Notes: a model not told the origin generated them from the sequence alone. 64,000 nt of DNA from an uncultured Candidatus Melainabacteria bacterium (GCA_934757155.1 CAKVLI010000007.1:10328-74327), one strand, 5' to 3'. Positions 42,660 through 52,576 are shown, counted from the stretch's first letter. Numbers and translations are program-made.

Positions 42660-43706
42660 CTATCCTTCTATTGCTGAATTTTTTATTTCGTTTGACAAGT
42701 TGCTCAATTTAGAAAGTTTATCTGCATTAACGTTCATAATCTGAGCAAGGTTTTCGGAAATATTTTTGCCTTCTTCATCTATAACGTTAAGCTTTTCAAT
42801 AATATCACTTTGCTTTTCGGCATTTTGATTAAGTGTTTCAAGAGATTCAAGAATATTACCGATTAAGCTTAATAGCATTTCTGAGTTTGATGAAACCTGA
42901 TTGATGTCTTTTACAACCGTTTCAATCTCTTTAGAACCTTCCTCTGTTGCCATAACAGTTGAGTTGGTTGTGTATTGAATGTTGCTTGTCAAAGAAGTGA
43001 TTTTTGTAATTGCTTGTTTTGACTCGTCAGCAAGTTTTCTAATTTCCCCTGCAACAACCGCAAAACCTTTACCGTGTTCACCTGCTCTGGCAGCTTCAAC
43101 AGCTGCGTTCAAGGCAAGCATATTTGTTTGTTCTGCAATGTCATCAACAACGCTGATTGTGTTTCCGATTTGTTGAGTATGTTCTGAAAGTTCAAGAATC
43201 AATTCTGCAATCATCTGGACTTTTTGTCTTAATACCAACATTTTTTCTGCATTGGCGGAAATTGCTTCATGTTCTTTTTGTGAGAAAGAAATTGATTGAT
43301 TAATCTGTTTTTCGGTATTTTTTGAGGTGTTTAGAGCTTCATTGGACAAACCCTTAAGTTTATCAACAAGGTTTGAAATGTTTCTGGAGTTTGAAGCCAA
43401 GCCGTCTAGAATTCTTTTTTGAGAATTAAGTGTATCCACGATTTCGGAAGTTGTTTCAGATAGAGATTCTGACTGCATTGTAAGCGATTTTCTTATTGCT
43501 TTGGCAATCCATTGTTTTGTAATAAAATGCTGTGGTAAAAACAGAAACAGTAGTATAGCGAGGAATGTCATTGTTTCATACGGACTCGCCCCGTTTTTCA
43601 CTGCAAAAGCCGCAAATAGTACAAAACATACAACAAACACGCCTAAATCAATACCGCATTTTATATTAAATCTTTGTTTTAACCCAAATTTCCAATCAAT
43701 AAGCAC
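42660..43706 (-). CDS. Methyl-accepting chemotaxis-type protein without periplasmic sensor
   Basis: This 348-residue receptor has two N-terminal membrane helices (IDLGVFVVCFVLFAAFAV and MTFLAILLFLFLPQHF) separated by only a few residues. It therefore lacks a periplasmic ligand domain and a HAMP domain is not evident. The cytoplasmic signalling hairpin is complete, with tip DIAEQTNMLALNAAVEAARA and GKGFAVVAGEIRKLA. Gln/Glu methylation pairs could exist in the flanking helices. It is upstream of cheA, and divergent from the REC-GGDEF gene over an 82-bp AT-rich gap. It may sense membrane or cytoplasmic state, or couple to a separate sensor. Confidence 0.92.
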   Translation of the reverse strand: MLIDWKFGLKQRFNIKCGIDLGVFVVCFVLFAAFAVKNGASPYETMTFLAILLFLFLPQHFITKQWIAKAIRKSLTMQSESLSETTSEIVDTLNSQKRILDGLASNSRNISNLVDKLKGLSNEALNTSKNTEKQINQSISFSQKEHEAISANAEKMLVLRQKVQMIAELILELSEHTQQIGNTISVVDDIAEQTNMLALNAAVEAARAGEHGKGFAVVAGEIRKLADESKQAITKITSLTSNIQYTTNSTVMATEEGSKEIETVVKDINQVSSNSEMLLSLIGNILESLETLNQNAEKQSDIIEKLNVIDEEGKNISENLAQIMNVNADKLSKLSNLSNEIKNSAIEG

Positions 43707-43788
43707 TTCTCTTCTCCTATAGTTTTTTTTCGTTATTTATTATATAATTATTTTATAATAAAATTGTGAAAATTGGAATATCTGATAT

Positions 43789-45243
43789 ATGGCAACAAAG
43801 ATTTTATTGGTAGAAGATAGCGAGACGCAATTAAAGTTCCTGAGGGAAGAGCTTGTAAGACAGGGGTTTGAGATTGAAACAGCGTCCAATGGTTCGGAAG
43901 CATACAAAAAAGTGTTTACTTTTTTGCCCGATATTGTTGTGTCAGATATTGTTATGCCTGCAATTGACGGTTATCAGCTGTGCAGAATGATTAAGAATGT
44001 TGATGAAACAAAAAAAATTCCTGTAATTCTTTTGACGGTTTTAGATAAAAAAATTGACGGTTTTTGGGGTAAAAAAGCCGGCGCGCAGCTTTTTCTCTCA
44101 AAGTCTATTAACATCAATGAACTTGTTGCTCAGATTAATGCGACAGTAAGAAGATATCCGGTTAGTGACGAGTATAAAAAAGCTCTTGCAGAAATGGACA
44201 GTGCGGATAATTCTGCTCAGTTTCGCTTAAATATGATTTTGAATGACTTGTTGATGAAAAGCATTTTTTCAAATGAGTTTCGTAATTTAAGCGACTTTCT
44301 TAATTATGAAAGGATTTTGGTTGAAAAGCTTTTCTCGCTTTTGAGTTCGTTTGTCGAATATCATGTTGCTGGTATTTATTTTGCATCCCCGGATGATTAT
44401 GCGGAAAATATAGTATACTTAGATACTTTAGGCAGAAACCTTTCCAAAACGCTTTTGTCAGATGTGAGTTACGATTTCTTCCGAAAAATGGAAGAGCATA
44501 AGACTATCAAAAATACAAAGTTTGAGGTTGTCAGAATGCTTTTGGGGAAAGAACTTGATTACAATTTTAGTGATTTAACTTCAAAAATCATTATTCCGTT
44601 GATTTTTGATAAAAAACTTATTGGCGGAATTTGCTTCTATACCCGTCATGATATTGATTATTCTTCATTCAAGTATTTTGATATTATGTTGAGCGAGCTT
44701 TTGGCGATATTCAAAATGAAATATCAATATACTGAAAAAGAATTTATGTCAGTATTGGATGGTTTAACGGGCTTGTACAACCGAAGACAGTTTGAAATCA
44801 GCTTAGAGCAAGAATATAACCGTACAAAACGACATCCGTCAGATTTCTCATTGGCGATTTTAGATATTGATTTCTTCAAAAAGGTAAATGACACGTATGG
44901 TCACCAATACGGGGATTATGTTTTGAGGACTGTAGCGGATTTGATGAAGCAATCCTTCAGGAAAACTGACTTGCTTTTCAGATACGGCGGGGAAGAGCTT
45001 ATTGTGATGATGCCGGAAACTAATATTGAGGGGGCTTCAATTCCTGTTCAGAGATTGAGAAGAATGGTGGAAGATTACGAGTTTGATTATAATGGTGTAA
45101 AATCTAAAGTTACTGTAAGTATCGGACTTACAACAAATTATCAATCTTTTACAACCTCTGCAGAAATTCTGAAATCTGCGGATGAGGCTTTGTATAAAGC
45201 TAAAGAAGGCGGAAGGAACAGGGTCGTTTTGTATGAACAATAA
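43789..45243 (+). CDS. Response regulator with GGDEF diguanylate cyclase output
   Basis: This 484-residue protein has an N-terminal REC domain (ILLVEDSETQ, phospho-acceptor Asp in IVVSDIVMPAIDGY). A middle region (about 125-310) could be a GAF-like sensor, and a C-terminal GGDEF domain follows (DGLTGLYNRRQFE, active site RYGGEEL). RKTD, five residues before GGEEL, matches the RxxD inhibitory site, so feedback by c-di-GMP is likely. The CheA phosphotransfer partner is plausibly this REC domain. It overlaps the double-CheW gene by 11 bp, so the output is linked to the chemosensory array. Confidence 0.93.
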   Translation: MATKILLVEDSETQLKFLREELVRQGFEIETASNGSEAYKKVFTFLPDIVVSDIVMPAIDGYQLCRMIKNVDETKKIPVILLTVLDKKIDGFWGKKAGAQLFLSKSININELVAQINATVRRYPVSDEYKKALAEMDSADNSAQFRLNMILNDLLMKSIFSNEFRNLSDFLNYERILVEKLFSLLSSFVEYHVAGIYFASPDDYAENIVYLDTLGRNLSKTLLSDVSYDFFRKMEEHKTIKNTKFEVVRMLLGKELDYNFSDLTSKIIIPLIFDKKLIGGICFYTRHDIDYSSFKYFDIMLSELLAIFKMKYQYTEKEFMSVLDGLTGLYNRRQFEISLEQEYNRTKRHPSDFSLAILDIDFFKKVNDTYGHQYGDYVLRTVADLMKQSFRKTDLLFRYGGEELIVMMPETNIEGASIPVQRLRRMVEDYEFDYNGVKSKVTVSIGLTTNYQSFTTSAEILKSADEALYKAKEGGRNRVVLYEQ

Positions 45244-46231
45244 TTATCTGGAGCAAAAGAAAAATACTCACTTGTATTTTGAAATTGGCGGAAACCGTTA
45301 TGCGATAAACACTGCCAATGTTCTTGAAATTATGAAATTGCCGGCACTTGATTATCCGCAAAAACTTCCAAACAATATTATCGGTTTGCTGAAGTACAAC
45401 AATTTCGTAATCAATGTTGTTGACATCAGATTTTATCTTAATATCGATGTTACGCCATATAGTTCTCATAATGAGCTTTTGATAGTAAAAACCGATGAAG
45501 TAATTTTCGGAATAATAACAGACAAGATTATAGGAATCTTGCCTTTTGATACAGCTCTTGTGGATCAAATACCTTTTGTGGACAACAAAATGGTTATTGA
45601 ATCTTTGTATAAATATAATAATGATACGATTTTTATTGTAAATATTTATGCGCTTGAAAATTTGTTGAAACAGCATGACAATGTTTTGCCACAAGTGGAT
45701 ATTATGTCACTTTTCCCGCAAGATGAAGCTTCCAAAAAAATCATGGCGAAACGTACGGATGCTATTACGGACAAAGCAACGATGAGATTGGCATCAGGAG
45801 AATTGCATGCCAAAAATAAATATATTTCTTTTAATCTAAACAAGGATTATTATTGTATTTCTCTTGATTATGTAAAAGAAGTATTAAAGGATACTTCTAT
45901 TACCAATGTTCCCGGGACTCCTGATTTTATATCCGGAATCATGAACCTTCGAGGAGACTATATAACAGTGATTAATCTCAAAAAATTTCTTTCACTCCCA
46001 ATGGGGGATGAGTCAGAAAAAAATCCTGTGATTATCGTTAAGTGTAATGAATTAAAGCTGGCATTATTAATCGACAAAATCAATGAGCTGTTTGATTTTC
46101 AGGAAACTATACAGCCGGAAGGTTCTGACAGTTACTACTTGAATGAGTTTATTTATAATCAGACTCTTTATACGGAATTGAATATAGAAAAAATAACCTC
46201 AGATAAGAGAATTATAGTCACGGATATGTAA
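45233..46231 (+). CDS. Tandem CheW coupling protein
   Basis: This 332-residue protein is two CheW-type folds in a row. The first (about 10-155) starts YFEIGGNRYAINTANVLEIMKLP and ends DTIFIVNI. The second (about 195-330) starts KYISFNLNKDYYCISLDYVKEVLKD, with PGTPDFISGIMNLRGDYITVINLKKFL, the most conserved CheW stretch. The ATG at 45233 lies inside the end of the REC-GGDEF gene. CheW proteins bridge receptors and CheA; a tandem form can nucleate arrays with different receptors or cross-link them. It precedes the FimV-like gene by 96 bp. Confidence 0.92.
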   Translation: MNNNYLEQKKNTHLYFEIGGNRYAINTANVLEIMKLPALDYPQKLPNNIIGLLKYNNFVINVVDIRFYLNIDVTPYSSHNELLIVKTDEVIFGIITDKIIGILPFDTALVDQIPFVDNKMVIESLYKYNNDTIFIVNIYALENLLKQHDNVLPQVDIMSLFPQDEASKKIMAKRTDAITDKATMRLASGELHAKNKYISFNLNKDYYCISLDYVKEVLKDTSITNVPGTPDFISGIMNLRGDYITVINLKKFLSLPMGDESEKNPVIIVKCNELKLALLIDKINELFDFQETIQPEGSDSYYLNEFIYNQTLYTELNIEKITSDKRIIVTDM

Positions 46232-46326
46232 CTTCAAAATGTTTTTATTAGAATTTCCTGCTACAAATTGATGATTTTTGTGTAAAAGTATATACGCAAA
46301 TCAGACATTATGATAGAATATTTTGT

Positions 46327-49128
46327 ATGAAACAGTTCAAGAAGAGAACTATAGCACTGGTTTTAGCGTCTGTTGTTACCGTTGCGGGGTCTTTTGCCGC
46401 GGGTAACTATAAAAACACGCTTATGGGATTAGATTTTATTCGCGGGGCTGACAATTCTGTGGATATGATTTTGCAGACAAAGGAGGCTTATAACCAAGTT
46501 GTTTCCCCTGTAAGAAAAAACGCGAATACTTATATTATAACTCTTCCTGAAGTTTTTAATCAGGCAAAAACACCGGATCTTCTTTCAGTAAAAGGGGTTG
46601 CATCCGTAAATTTTGAACAGTTACCATATACAAACAACACTAAAGGCTATACCAAAATAACGGTAAGCATGCTTGAGCCGTTAATGAATTTGACTACGAG
46701 AAATGAAGTTTATTTGCCTTCTTCAACCACCGGACAACAAGCGTTAACTACTTCTGCGGAAGAAAACAAGGGGGTTGATGTCGGATATAATCAGGGGAAT
46801 TCACAGGTTCAGCCTACTTATGTTCATACAGAAACGGCTAATGATGATGTTGAAGACGTCGATTATGCGGATAATACTGAGGAAGAGGAAATTACGGATG
46901 AGACCGCTTCAGCAAGTCAGCCGGCTGTAACACAGGAGTTTGAACAACAAACCGCGCCAAATGTCGGAGATAATTCGTCATCATCTTCTCAATCAAACGA
47001 AGCCTTTCTTTTAGTAATGGCTGCATTTTTGGTTTTTGTAACCATTATATTCTTTTATATTAAAGCAAAAAATAAACTTGCCGAAATTGCAGGTGAACAA
47101 ATAAAGATTAACGTAGATGATGATGACAATAAAAAGAAAAAAAAGGATAATAAAGCAAAGCCTGTAAAAAAATCTACAAAAATTCGTGCTGCGATAAAGA
47201 ATCTGGATACTAAGTATCCTGCCTCACCTCAAACTTTTAAAACTTCAGAATATTCACAAAGTTCAGCAGAGGAGTCAAACGAACCTGCACAAAAAGAACA
47301 GTTAAATGTTGTCGATTTGGATGAGTTGTTCCAAGAGAAAAAAAGAGAAATGGAAACCGCTCCGACAGACGTTGAACCGGAAGCTTCCGAAGGAGACGAA
47401 GAAGAGAATCAGGCGCTTGAAGATTTCTTGAGTGGATTTTCATTTGAAGATGAAGTTGAAGGAGAGGTTGAGGAAGAGCCTTTATACAACGAAGAGCTTT
47501 ATAACAAAATTATTGAAGACGGCAAATTGCGGTTTACTGCTGATGACGCTGAGATGATAAATAAATTGTTACGTATGGAAATTAATGATGACACTATGCG
47601 TAATATTAAAGAATATGCTGTTTCAAATCCGATAAAGAAAGAACCTTCCAAACGTGAAATTCTGGAAGATTTTGTTACGACTTACGCAGTATCCCAAAAT
47701 ATTACATTTACTCATGAAGATATTGACGCATTGAATAAGATTATCAGTGTAGAGATTGATAAAGATTTCTTATCTGATTTGAAAACAAATCCTCAGCGAG
47801 CTAGGGAGCTTGAGGAGGAACTTGAAGAAAAGAAATCCAGACCTCACAAGTCTTCTGAAGTGTTGACTTTGAATGTAAAAGATTTGCTGCCTGACCTTTC
47901 GCAAGCTTTAAGAAAACAGGGCGGTCGAAAAATCGAATCAGAGGTCAAGCCGGTTACGATTTATTACAGTGAAGGTTATGATGTTAGTACAATTGCTTTG
48001 AGAAATCAGCTGCCTGATTTGTCTGTAGAAATAAACAATGAAGAAGCTTACAAATCAAAACCTTCTGCAGAAATTAAACTTGCAGAAACAGGTTATGAGG
48101 TGGAAAAATTGAACATCTCAGAGCAACTGCCTGATTTGGAAGACGTAATGGCTCACCCTGAAAAATATGCTGATCCAGAACCGGAAGAAGTGACTGTTGA
48201 TGAAGAGGCATTGCTGAAAAATATTACAAATGTTCAATTTAAGCCAATCTATGACGAAAACAAAGATGAAGAAATTTTGAACGAGTTTGATGAGAAAAAT
48301 ACACCAACGGTTTCTGATATTCAGAAAGAGTTTAGCCAATTTGCGAATTTTGAAATCTCAGAGGAAGATTTTGTTGATGATGTTCCAATGGAAGACGATT
48401 ATGATGACTTTGAAGCGTTGTATAGAAATGACTTTGTAGATTTAGATAATTTAGAAAAGAATAAATCTGATGACGATAAAATTATAGATGAAGTTGTGGT
48501 AGAAAATGCTAAACCTCAAACTGTTTCAAACTATCAACCAACAACTCAAAAACCGCAACCAATCCCTGCTCCTAAACCTGTTGAAAAACCTATTCAAAAG
48601 GAAGATTCAAAACCGGTTGTAGAACAAAAACCGCAAACGGTTACACCAAAGCCAAGTGTGATTGAGAAAATTAATAGTGAACGCAGGGACGCAATGCATC
48701 TTGAATTCAAATCTCATCGCAAACCTATTTCGGAAGAGTTGCAGCGTAAGATTGAACAAACTCGCGCTGAACGTGAAGCGAGAAAGGCAGATTTAGCTCT
48801 TCAAAAAGCTAAGGCTCAAGTTACACGCGAGATAACAAAATGTATTTGTGACGGCAAAACCTATGCTGTAATTAGTGCTGCTGCGTTTGACGAATACAAA
48901 GGATGTTACCTTGTCAAAAACGATTCAGGATATGCTGTTTTAGGATATGTTGGGGACAAATTAATTGAATTAAAGCAATATGCAACTCTCAAGAGTGAAA
49001 AAATTCAAGCAAGAAACAGCGAAAAATTGGCTGACGGAGCTTTAAGATATCTTGTAAGAATCGGCCTCCAGAAACTTATTGTGGACGTCAAAGATAGTGA
49101 TATCAAATATGTGATGGATTTATGCTAA
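46327..49128 (+). CDS. FimV-like large membrane protein with acidic cytoplasmic tail
   Basis: This 933-residue protein has a signal peptide (RTIALVLASVVTVAGSFAAG) and a periplasmic part (to about residue 220, AMIN-like beta-rich stretches such as ANTYIITLPEV). A single membrane helix (FLLVMAAFLVFVTIIFFYI) follows, then a lysine patch and a very long acidic, low-complexity tail. The tail repeats a short motif with LPDL: NVKDLLPDL, ALRNQLPDL, NISEQLPDL. The C-terminal ~110 residues form a compact domain (CICDGKTYAVISAAAFDEY...). The layout (periplasmic domain, one helix, acidic tail) is that of FimV, which organises type IV pili. No LysM is apparent, so this is an analogy, not an assignment. 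It overlaps the next gene. Confidence 0.7.
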   Translation: MKQFKKRTIALVLASVVTVAGSFAAGNYKNTLMGLDFIRGADNSVDMILQTKEAYNQVVSPVRKNANTYIITLPEVFNQAKTPDLLSVKGVASVNFEQLPYTNNTKGYTKITVSMLEPLMNLTTRNEVYLPSSTTGQQALTTSAEENKGVDVGYNQGNSQVQPTYVHTETANDDVEDVDYADNTEEEEITDETASASQPAVTQEFEQQTAPNVGDNSSSSSQSNEAFLLVMAAFLVFVTIIFFYIKAKNKLAEIAGEQIKINVDDDDNKKKKKDNKAKPVKKSTKIRAAIKNLDTKYPASPQTFKTSEYSQSSAEESNEPAQKEQLNVVDLDELFQEKKREMETAPTDVEPEASEGDEEENQALEDFLSGFSFEDEVEGEVEEEPLYNEELYNKIIEDGKLRFTADDAEMINKLLRMEINDDTMRNIKEYAVSNPIKKEPSKREILEDFVTTYAVSQNITFTHEDIDALNKIISVEIDKDFLSDLKTNPQRARELEEELEEKKSRPHKSSEVLTLNVKDLLPDLSQALRKQGGRKIESEVKPVTIYYSEGYDVSTIALRNQLPDLSVEINNEEAYKSKPSAEIKLAETGYEVEKLNISEQLPDLEDVMAHPEKYADPEPEEVTVDEEALLKNITNVQFKPIYDENKDEEILNEFDEKNTPTVSDIQKEFSQFANFEISEEDFVDDVPMEDDYDDFEALYRNDFVDLDNLEKNKSDDDKIIDEVVVENAKPQTVSNYQPTTQKPQPIPAPKPVEKPIQKEDSKPVVEQKPQTVTPKPSVIEKINSERRDAMHLEFKSHRKPISEELQRKIEQTRAEREARKADLALQKAKAQVTREITKCICDGKTYAVISAAAFDEYKGCYLVKNDSGYAVLGYVGDKLIELKQYATLKSEKIQARNSEKLADGALRYLVRIGLQKLIVDVKDSDIKYVMDLC

Positions 49129-50225
49129 GAAGATTACTGCTTTTGATGATGTTATCTTTATTGATGTGCGGATGTTCGCGCCAAGAGGGTGAAGAGATTA
49201 CGTTTTCTTCTTGGGGGTCTGTGAGCGAAGTAAAAATTTTGAAAAATGTTATCAATGATTTTGAGGCGAAAAATCCTGATATCAATGTTAAATTTATTCA
49301 TATTCCGCAGAATTATTTTCAGAAAATTCATTTGCTTTTTGCGTCAAACACTGCGCCTGACGTAATTTTTATTAATAATCTTTATCTTCCTGTTTATGAA
49401 TCAAAACTTGAAGACCTTACAGAACTTATTAAAAAAGAGGATTTTTATCCGCAGGCGATTGAAGGCTTGAGTTATGAAGGTAAGGTTTTGGCGATTCCAA
49501 GAGATGTTTCAAATCTTGTTTTTTACGTCAACAAAGATATTTTAAAAAAGCAAGGGATAAGTTTTCCAAAAGAGAGTTGGACACTTGAGGATTTAGTGGA
49601 AATTTTAGATAAAGTTTCTTCAAATGAACGTTATGGAGTAAGCTACGAGGATGATATTTATTGGGTTTTACCGTATCTGAATTATTTTGGCGGAGGAATT
49701 TTGTATTCTGATGATGACCTGATAATTGATACTGATAAAAGTCAAAAAGGTATAGATTTTTATAAAAGTTTGAAAAATAAAGGTTACGCTCCTACAAAGG
49801 CGCAAGTCGGAAGTTCTACTCTTGCGCAAATGTTTTTGAAAGGGAAAATATGTTTTTACCTTTCAGGACGCTGGATGTATCCGAAAATATCTGAAACTTC
49901 GGATTTCGATTGGGCAGTGATAAACTTCCCTTACGGTGAAATTCCTGCACCGTGTGATTCTTCCGGCTGGGCAATATCCAAAAGTTCACAGCATAAAGAA
50001 TCTGCGTATAAATTTGTAAAATATATTTCTTCAAAAGAAAGCATAGATGCGTTTACTGATACAGGTTTAATCGTTCCTGCAAGAATTGATTCTTCTCAAA
50101 AATTGAACAGTACAAATCATAATGAAAATATGTTTCTGGGAGTTGTTAAAAATTCAAAAAAGACTCAGGTAAATAAAAATTACAAAAAAATTACGGATGA
50201 AATCAATTTGAAATTGAATTTGTAA
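49122..50225 (+). CDS. Solute-binding lipoprotein (ABC transporter family 1-like)
   Basis: This 367-residue protein has a lipoprotein signal peptide ending LMCGC, with lipid attachment likely at the last Cys. The mature part follows the family 1 pattern: ITFSSWGSVSEVKILKNVINDFEAK, DVIFINNLYLP, and SSGWAISKSSQHKESAYKFV. Such proteins capture sugars or oligosaccharides for ABC import. No permease or ATPase gene is nearby, and it overlaps the FimV-like gene by seven bases. It may therefore be an orphan receptor for the chemosensory system rather than a transporter component; that is an inference from context. Confidence 0.85.
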   Translation: MLRRLLLLMMLSLLMCGCSRQEGEEITFSSWGSVSEVKILKNVINDFEAKNPDINVKFIHIPQNYFQKIHLLFASNTAPDVIFINNLYLPVYESKLEDLTELIKKEDFYPQAIEGLSYEGKVLAIPRDVSNLVFYVNKDILKKQGISFPKESWTLEDLVEILDKVSSNERYGVSYEDDIYWVLPYLNYFGGGILYSDDDLIIDTDKSQKGIDFYKSLKNKGYAPTKAQVGSSTLAQMFLKGKICFYLSGRWMYPKISETSDFDWAVINFPYGEIPAPCDSSGWAISKSSQHKESAYKFVKYISSKESIDAFTDTGLIVPARIDSSQKLNSTNHNENMFLGVVKNSKKTQVNKNYKKITDEINLKLNL

Positions 50226-50279
50226 ATTTCAATTGTTTGCCTGATTGACTTAATAATAAAAATAAAGTTCAATAGACCT

Positions 50280-51230
50280 ATGCTTATATCAGTTTTAGAA
50301 AAGATTAATAATTTTAACGAATTTATATTCGCACCTCTTGATAAAATGATTGCAAATTTGCCGTTTGAAGATTGGGCAATCGATGCGATTACGGACAGTT
50401 TTCACTTGCTGCCGTTTTTGTTTTTTATCTTTTTATTGATTGAGGTTTTGGAATTTTATTTTTCGGACAAAATTGATGAAAGTATTAAAGGGGTAAAGAA
50501 AAGCGGAGTGGCTTTTGGTGCGCTGGCATCAATCTTCCCTCAATGCGGATTTTCCGTGATTGCGAGCAGCCTTTACTCAAGAAAAATGATAACCAGAGGA
50601 TGCTTACTTGCAGTATATTTGGGAACTTCTGACGAATCAATTCCTATACTTCTTGCGTATCCTTCAAAAGCTTATCTTATTATTCCGATTGTCGGAATTA
50701 AACTTTTTATCGCAATTTTTATGGGATATCTTATTGATTTAGCGTTTACTTCTCAAAAAGATTCTGATGAGATTGAGGAAAAATCGGAAGAAGAAATTGT
50801 TGTTCCCGATGAAGGCTGTTGCAGTCATAACCCTGAAACAGGGAACAAAAGAGAACTTATTTTGCATCCGATTTTTCATACTGTGAATATTTTTGCGTTT
50901 ATTCTTGTGATAACTCTTGTTTTAAATTATGCACTTTCAAATGTTTCGCTCACAAACTTTTTAGAACAGGGTTCTTCCGGATATGTTCAATCTCTTGTGG
51001 CTGCGTTTGTGGGACTAATTCCAAACTGTGCTGTTTCTATTGCTATCACAATGATGCTTATAAAAGGTACGATATCTTTTGGCGCGGCGATGAGCGGGCT
51101 TCTTTCTAATGCCGGATTAGGGCTTTTGGTTTTGTTAAAAAATAACGATTTTAAAGACACAGCGAAGATTATATTTATCCTTCTTGTAATAAGTATTATT
51201 TCAGGATTTTCGATTGAATTTCTAAGTTGA
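50280..51230 (+). CDS. Putative metal/oxyanion permease, duplicated transmembrane type
   Basis: This 316-residue protein has about eight to ten membrane helices in two halves, each with a related core: IFPQCGFSVIASSLYS in the first and LIPNCAVSIAITMMLIKG in the second. This resembles the ArsP_2-type putative 10TM heavy-metal exporters. The cytoplasmic linker between the halves is acidic and contains GCCSHNPETGN, a potential metal-binding site. The substrate is unknown. It sits between the solute-binding lipoprotein and the LCP gene, with no adjacent metal regulator. Confidence 0.75.
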   Translation: MLISVLEKINNFNEFIFAPLDKMIANLPFEDWAIDAITDSFHLLPFLFFIFLLIEVLEFYFSDKIDESIKGVKKSGVAFGALASIFPQCGFSVIASSLYSRKMITRGCLLAVYLGTSDESIPILLAYPSKAYLIIPIVGIKLFIAIFMGYLIDLAFTSQKDSDEIEEKSEEEIVVPDEGCCSHNPETGNKRELILHPIFHTVNIFAFILVITLVLNYALSNVSLTNFLEQGSSGYVQSLVAAFVGLIPNCAVSIAITMMLIKGTISFGAAMSGLLSNAGLGLLVLLKNNDFKDTAKIIFILLVISIISGFSIEFLS

Positions 51231-51265
51231 TTATAATATAATTTTCTTGGAGAGAAAGACTAGGC

Positions 51266-52570
51266 ATGAAAATAGTAAATAGTCAGCAAGAAGAATATAA
51301 AGCATTTTTAAAAAATATACGTGAAGAAAAAGAAGAATCTTCAAATCTTGTAAAATTCATTTTTACGGTGGTTACAGCGATTTTATGCGCAGTTATTGTT
51401 TGCGTAATTTTGGTGGAAAATAACCTGTTTCTAAATTCTGTTCCAAACGGAGATGATACTTCAGGAATTTTTAAATTTTCACGTAAACAACGCAACGCTT
51501 TTGAAGTTCCTTTTACACCAAGAAGACAAAATATCTTGCTTTTGGGTGTGGATTCCAACGGTCAAGGTACCGATATGTGGGAAGGTACGCGTTCAGATAC
51601 CATTATCGTTGTTAATATCGACCCTAAAACTCACTCGATAAAAGCAATTTCAATCCCGCGTGACAGCAAGGTTTATCTTCCTGATAACAAAGGGGTTCAA
51701 AAGATTAACGCAGCACACGCAATTGGTGGTGTAAATCTTGTTAAAAAGACTTTGCGAGAAACTTTCGGTATAAAAATTGATAAATACATAATCGTACACG
51801 ATGATGCTGTAGAAAAAGTCGTTGATGCATTGGGCGGCATCCCTATTTATGTTGAAAAAAGGATGTATTATAACGATTATTCGGCAAATCTTCATATCGA
51901 TTTACAAAAAGGTAATACGGTTCTTAACGGTAAACAAGCAGTCGGATATTTGCGTTACAGAAAAGACGGACTTGGTGATATCGGAAGAACTCAACGTCAA
52001 CAATGGTTTATGAAGAGCTTGTTTGAAAAACTTCATTCTCCGCAGGTTATTACAAAAATTCCGGAAGTAGTTCATGTCTTGAACACTTATGTAAAAACAG
52101 ATATGAGTGCTTATGAACTTTCTCAATATGCAGCCATGGCAAGGGGTGTAGATAAAAACAAAATTGAAATCGCAACTCTTCCTGGCGCGCCTAATCAAAA
52201 AGGTTACATAAGCTATTGGATTCTTGACCCTATTAAGACTCAAGAAGTTATTAACAGAATGATTTATCGTGATAAACCACTTGCTGATACAGAAAGATTT
52301 AAGGCTGGGGTTATGTATTCTCCTCGCAGAGAGGATGATGCCCAAAGGATGAAAGATGAACTTAATAATCTCGGTTTTGAAGTAAATATGCTCAAGATTA
52401 CGCATCTTTCCCATACAAAATTTGTAGCAAACAAAAATGCGGTAACAATGGATTTCTTCAACTGGTTACAGAAGAAAATGCCTGAACTTCAGGATATTCA
52501 GTTTATATATGACCCGACAGAAACCTTCTCGGTCGGTAGTGATTTTACAGTTGTTCTAGCAGAGGAGTAA
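51266..52570 (+). CDS. LytR-CpsA-Psr (LCP) family cell-wall ligase
   Basis: LCP proteins transfer undecaprenyl-linked glycopolymers to peptidoglycan. The 434 residues have a cytoplasmic tail, one membrane helix (FIFTVVTAILCAVIVCVILV), an LCP domain (ILLLGVDSNGQGTD, TRSDTIIVVNIDP, SIPRDSKVYLP, and the Arg-rich RYRKDGLGDIGRTQRQQ) and a C-terminal LytR_C-like domain (about 340-430). The catalytic arginines are in SIPRDS and GRTQRQ. The permease ends 35 bp upstream, and a nitroreductase follows by six bases. The polymer it attaches is unknown. Confidence 0.92.
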   Translation: MKIVNSQQEEYKAFLKNIREEKEESSNLVKFIFTVVTAILCAVIVCVILVENNLFLNSVPNGDDTSGIFKFSRKQRNAFEVPFTPRRQNILLLGVDSNGQGTDMWEGTRSDTIIVVNIDPKTHSIKAISIPRDSKVYLPDNKGVQKINAAHAIGGVNLVKKTLRETFGIKIDKYIIVHDDAVEKVVDALGGIPIYVEKRMYYNDYSANLHIDLQKGNTVLNGKQAVGYLRYRKDGLGDIGRTQRQQWFMKSLFEKLHSPQVITKIPEVVHVLNTYVKTDMSAYELSQYAAMARGVDKNKIEIATLPGAPNQKGYISYWILDPIKTQEVINRMIYRDKPLADTERFKAGVMYSPRREDDAQRMKDELNNLGFEVNMLKITHLSHTKFVANKNAVTMDFFNWLQKKMPELQDIQFIYDPTETFSVGSDFTVVLAEE

Positions 52571-52576
52571 GAAATT

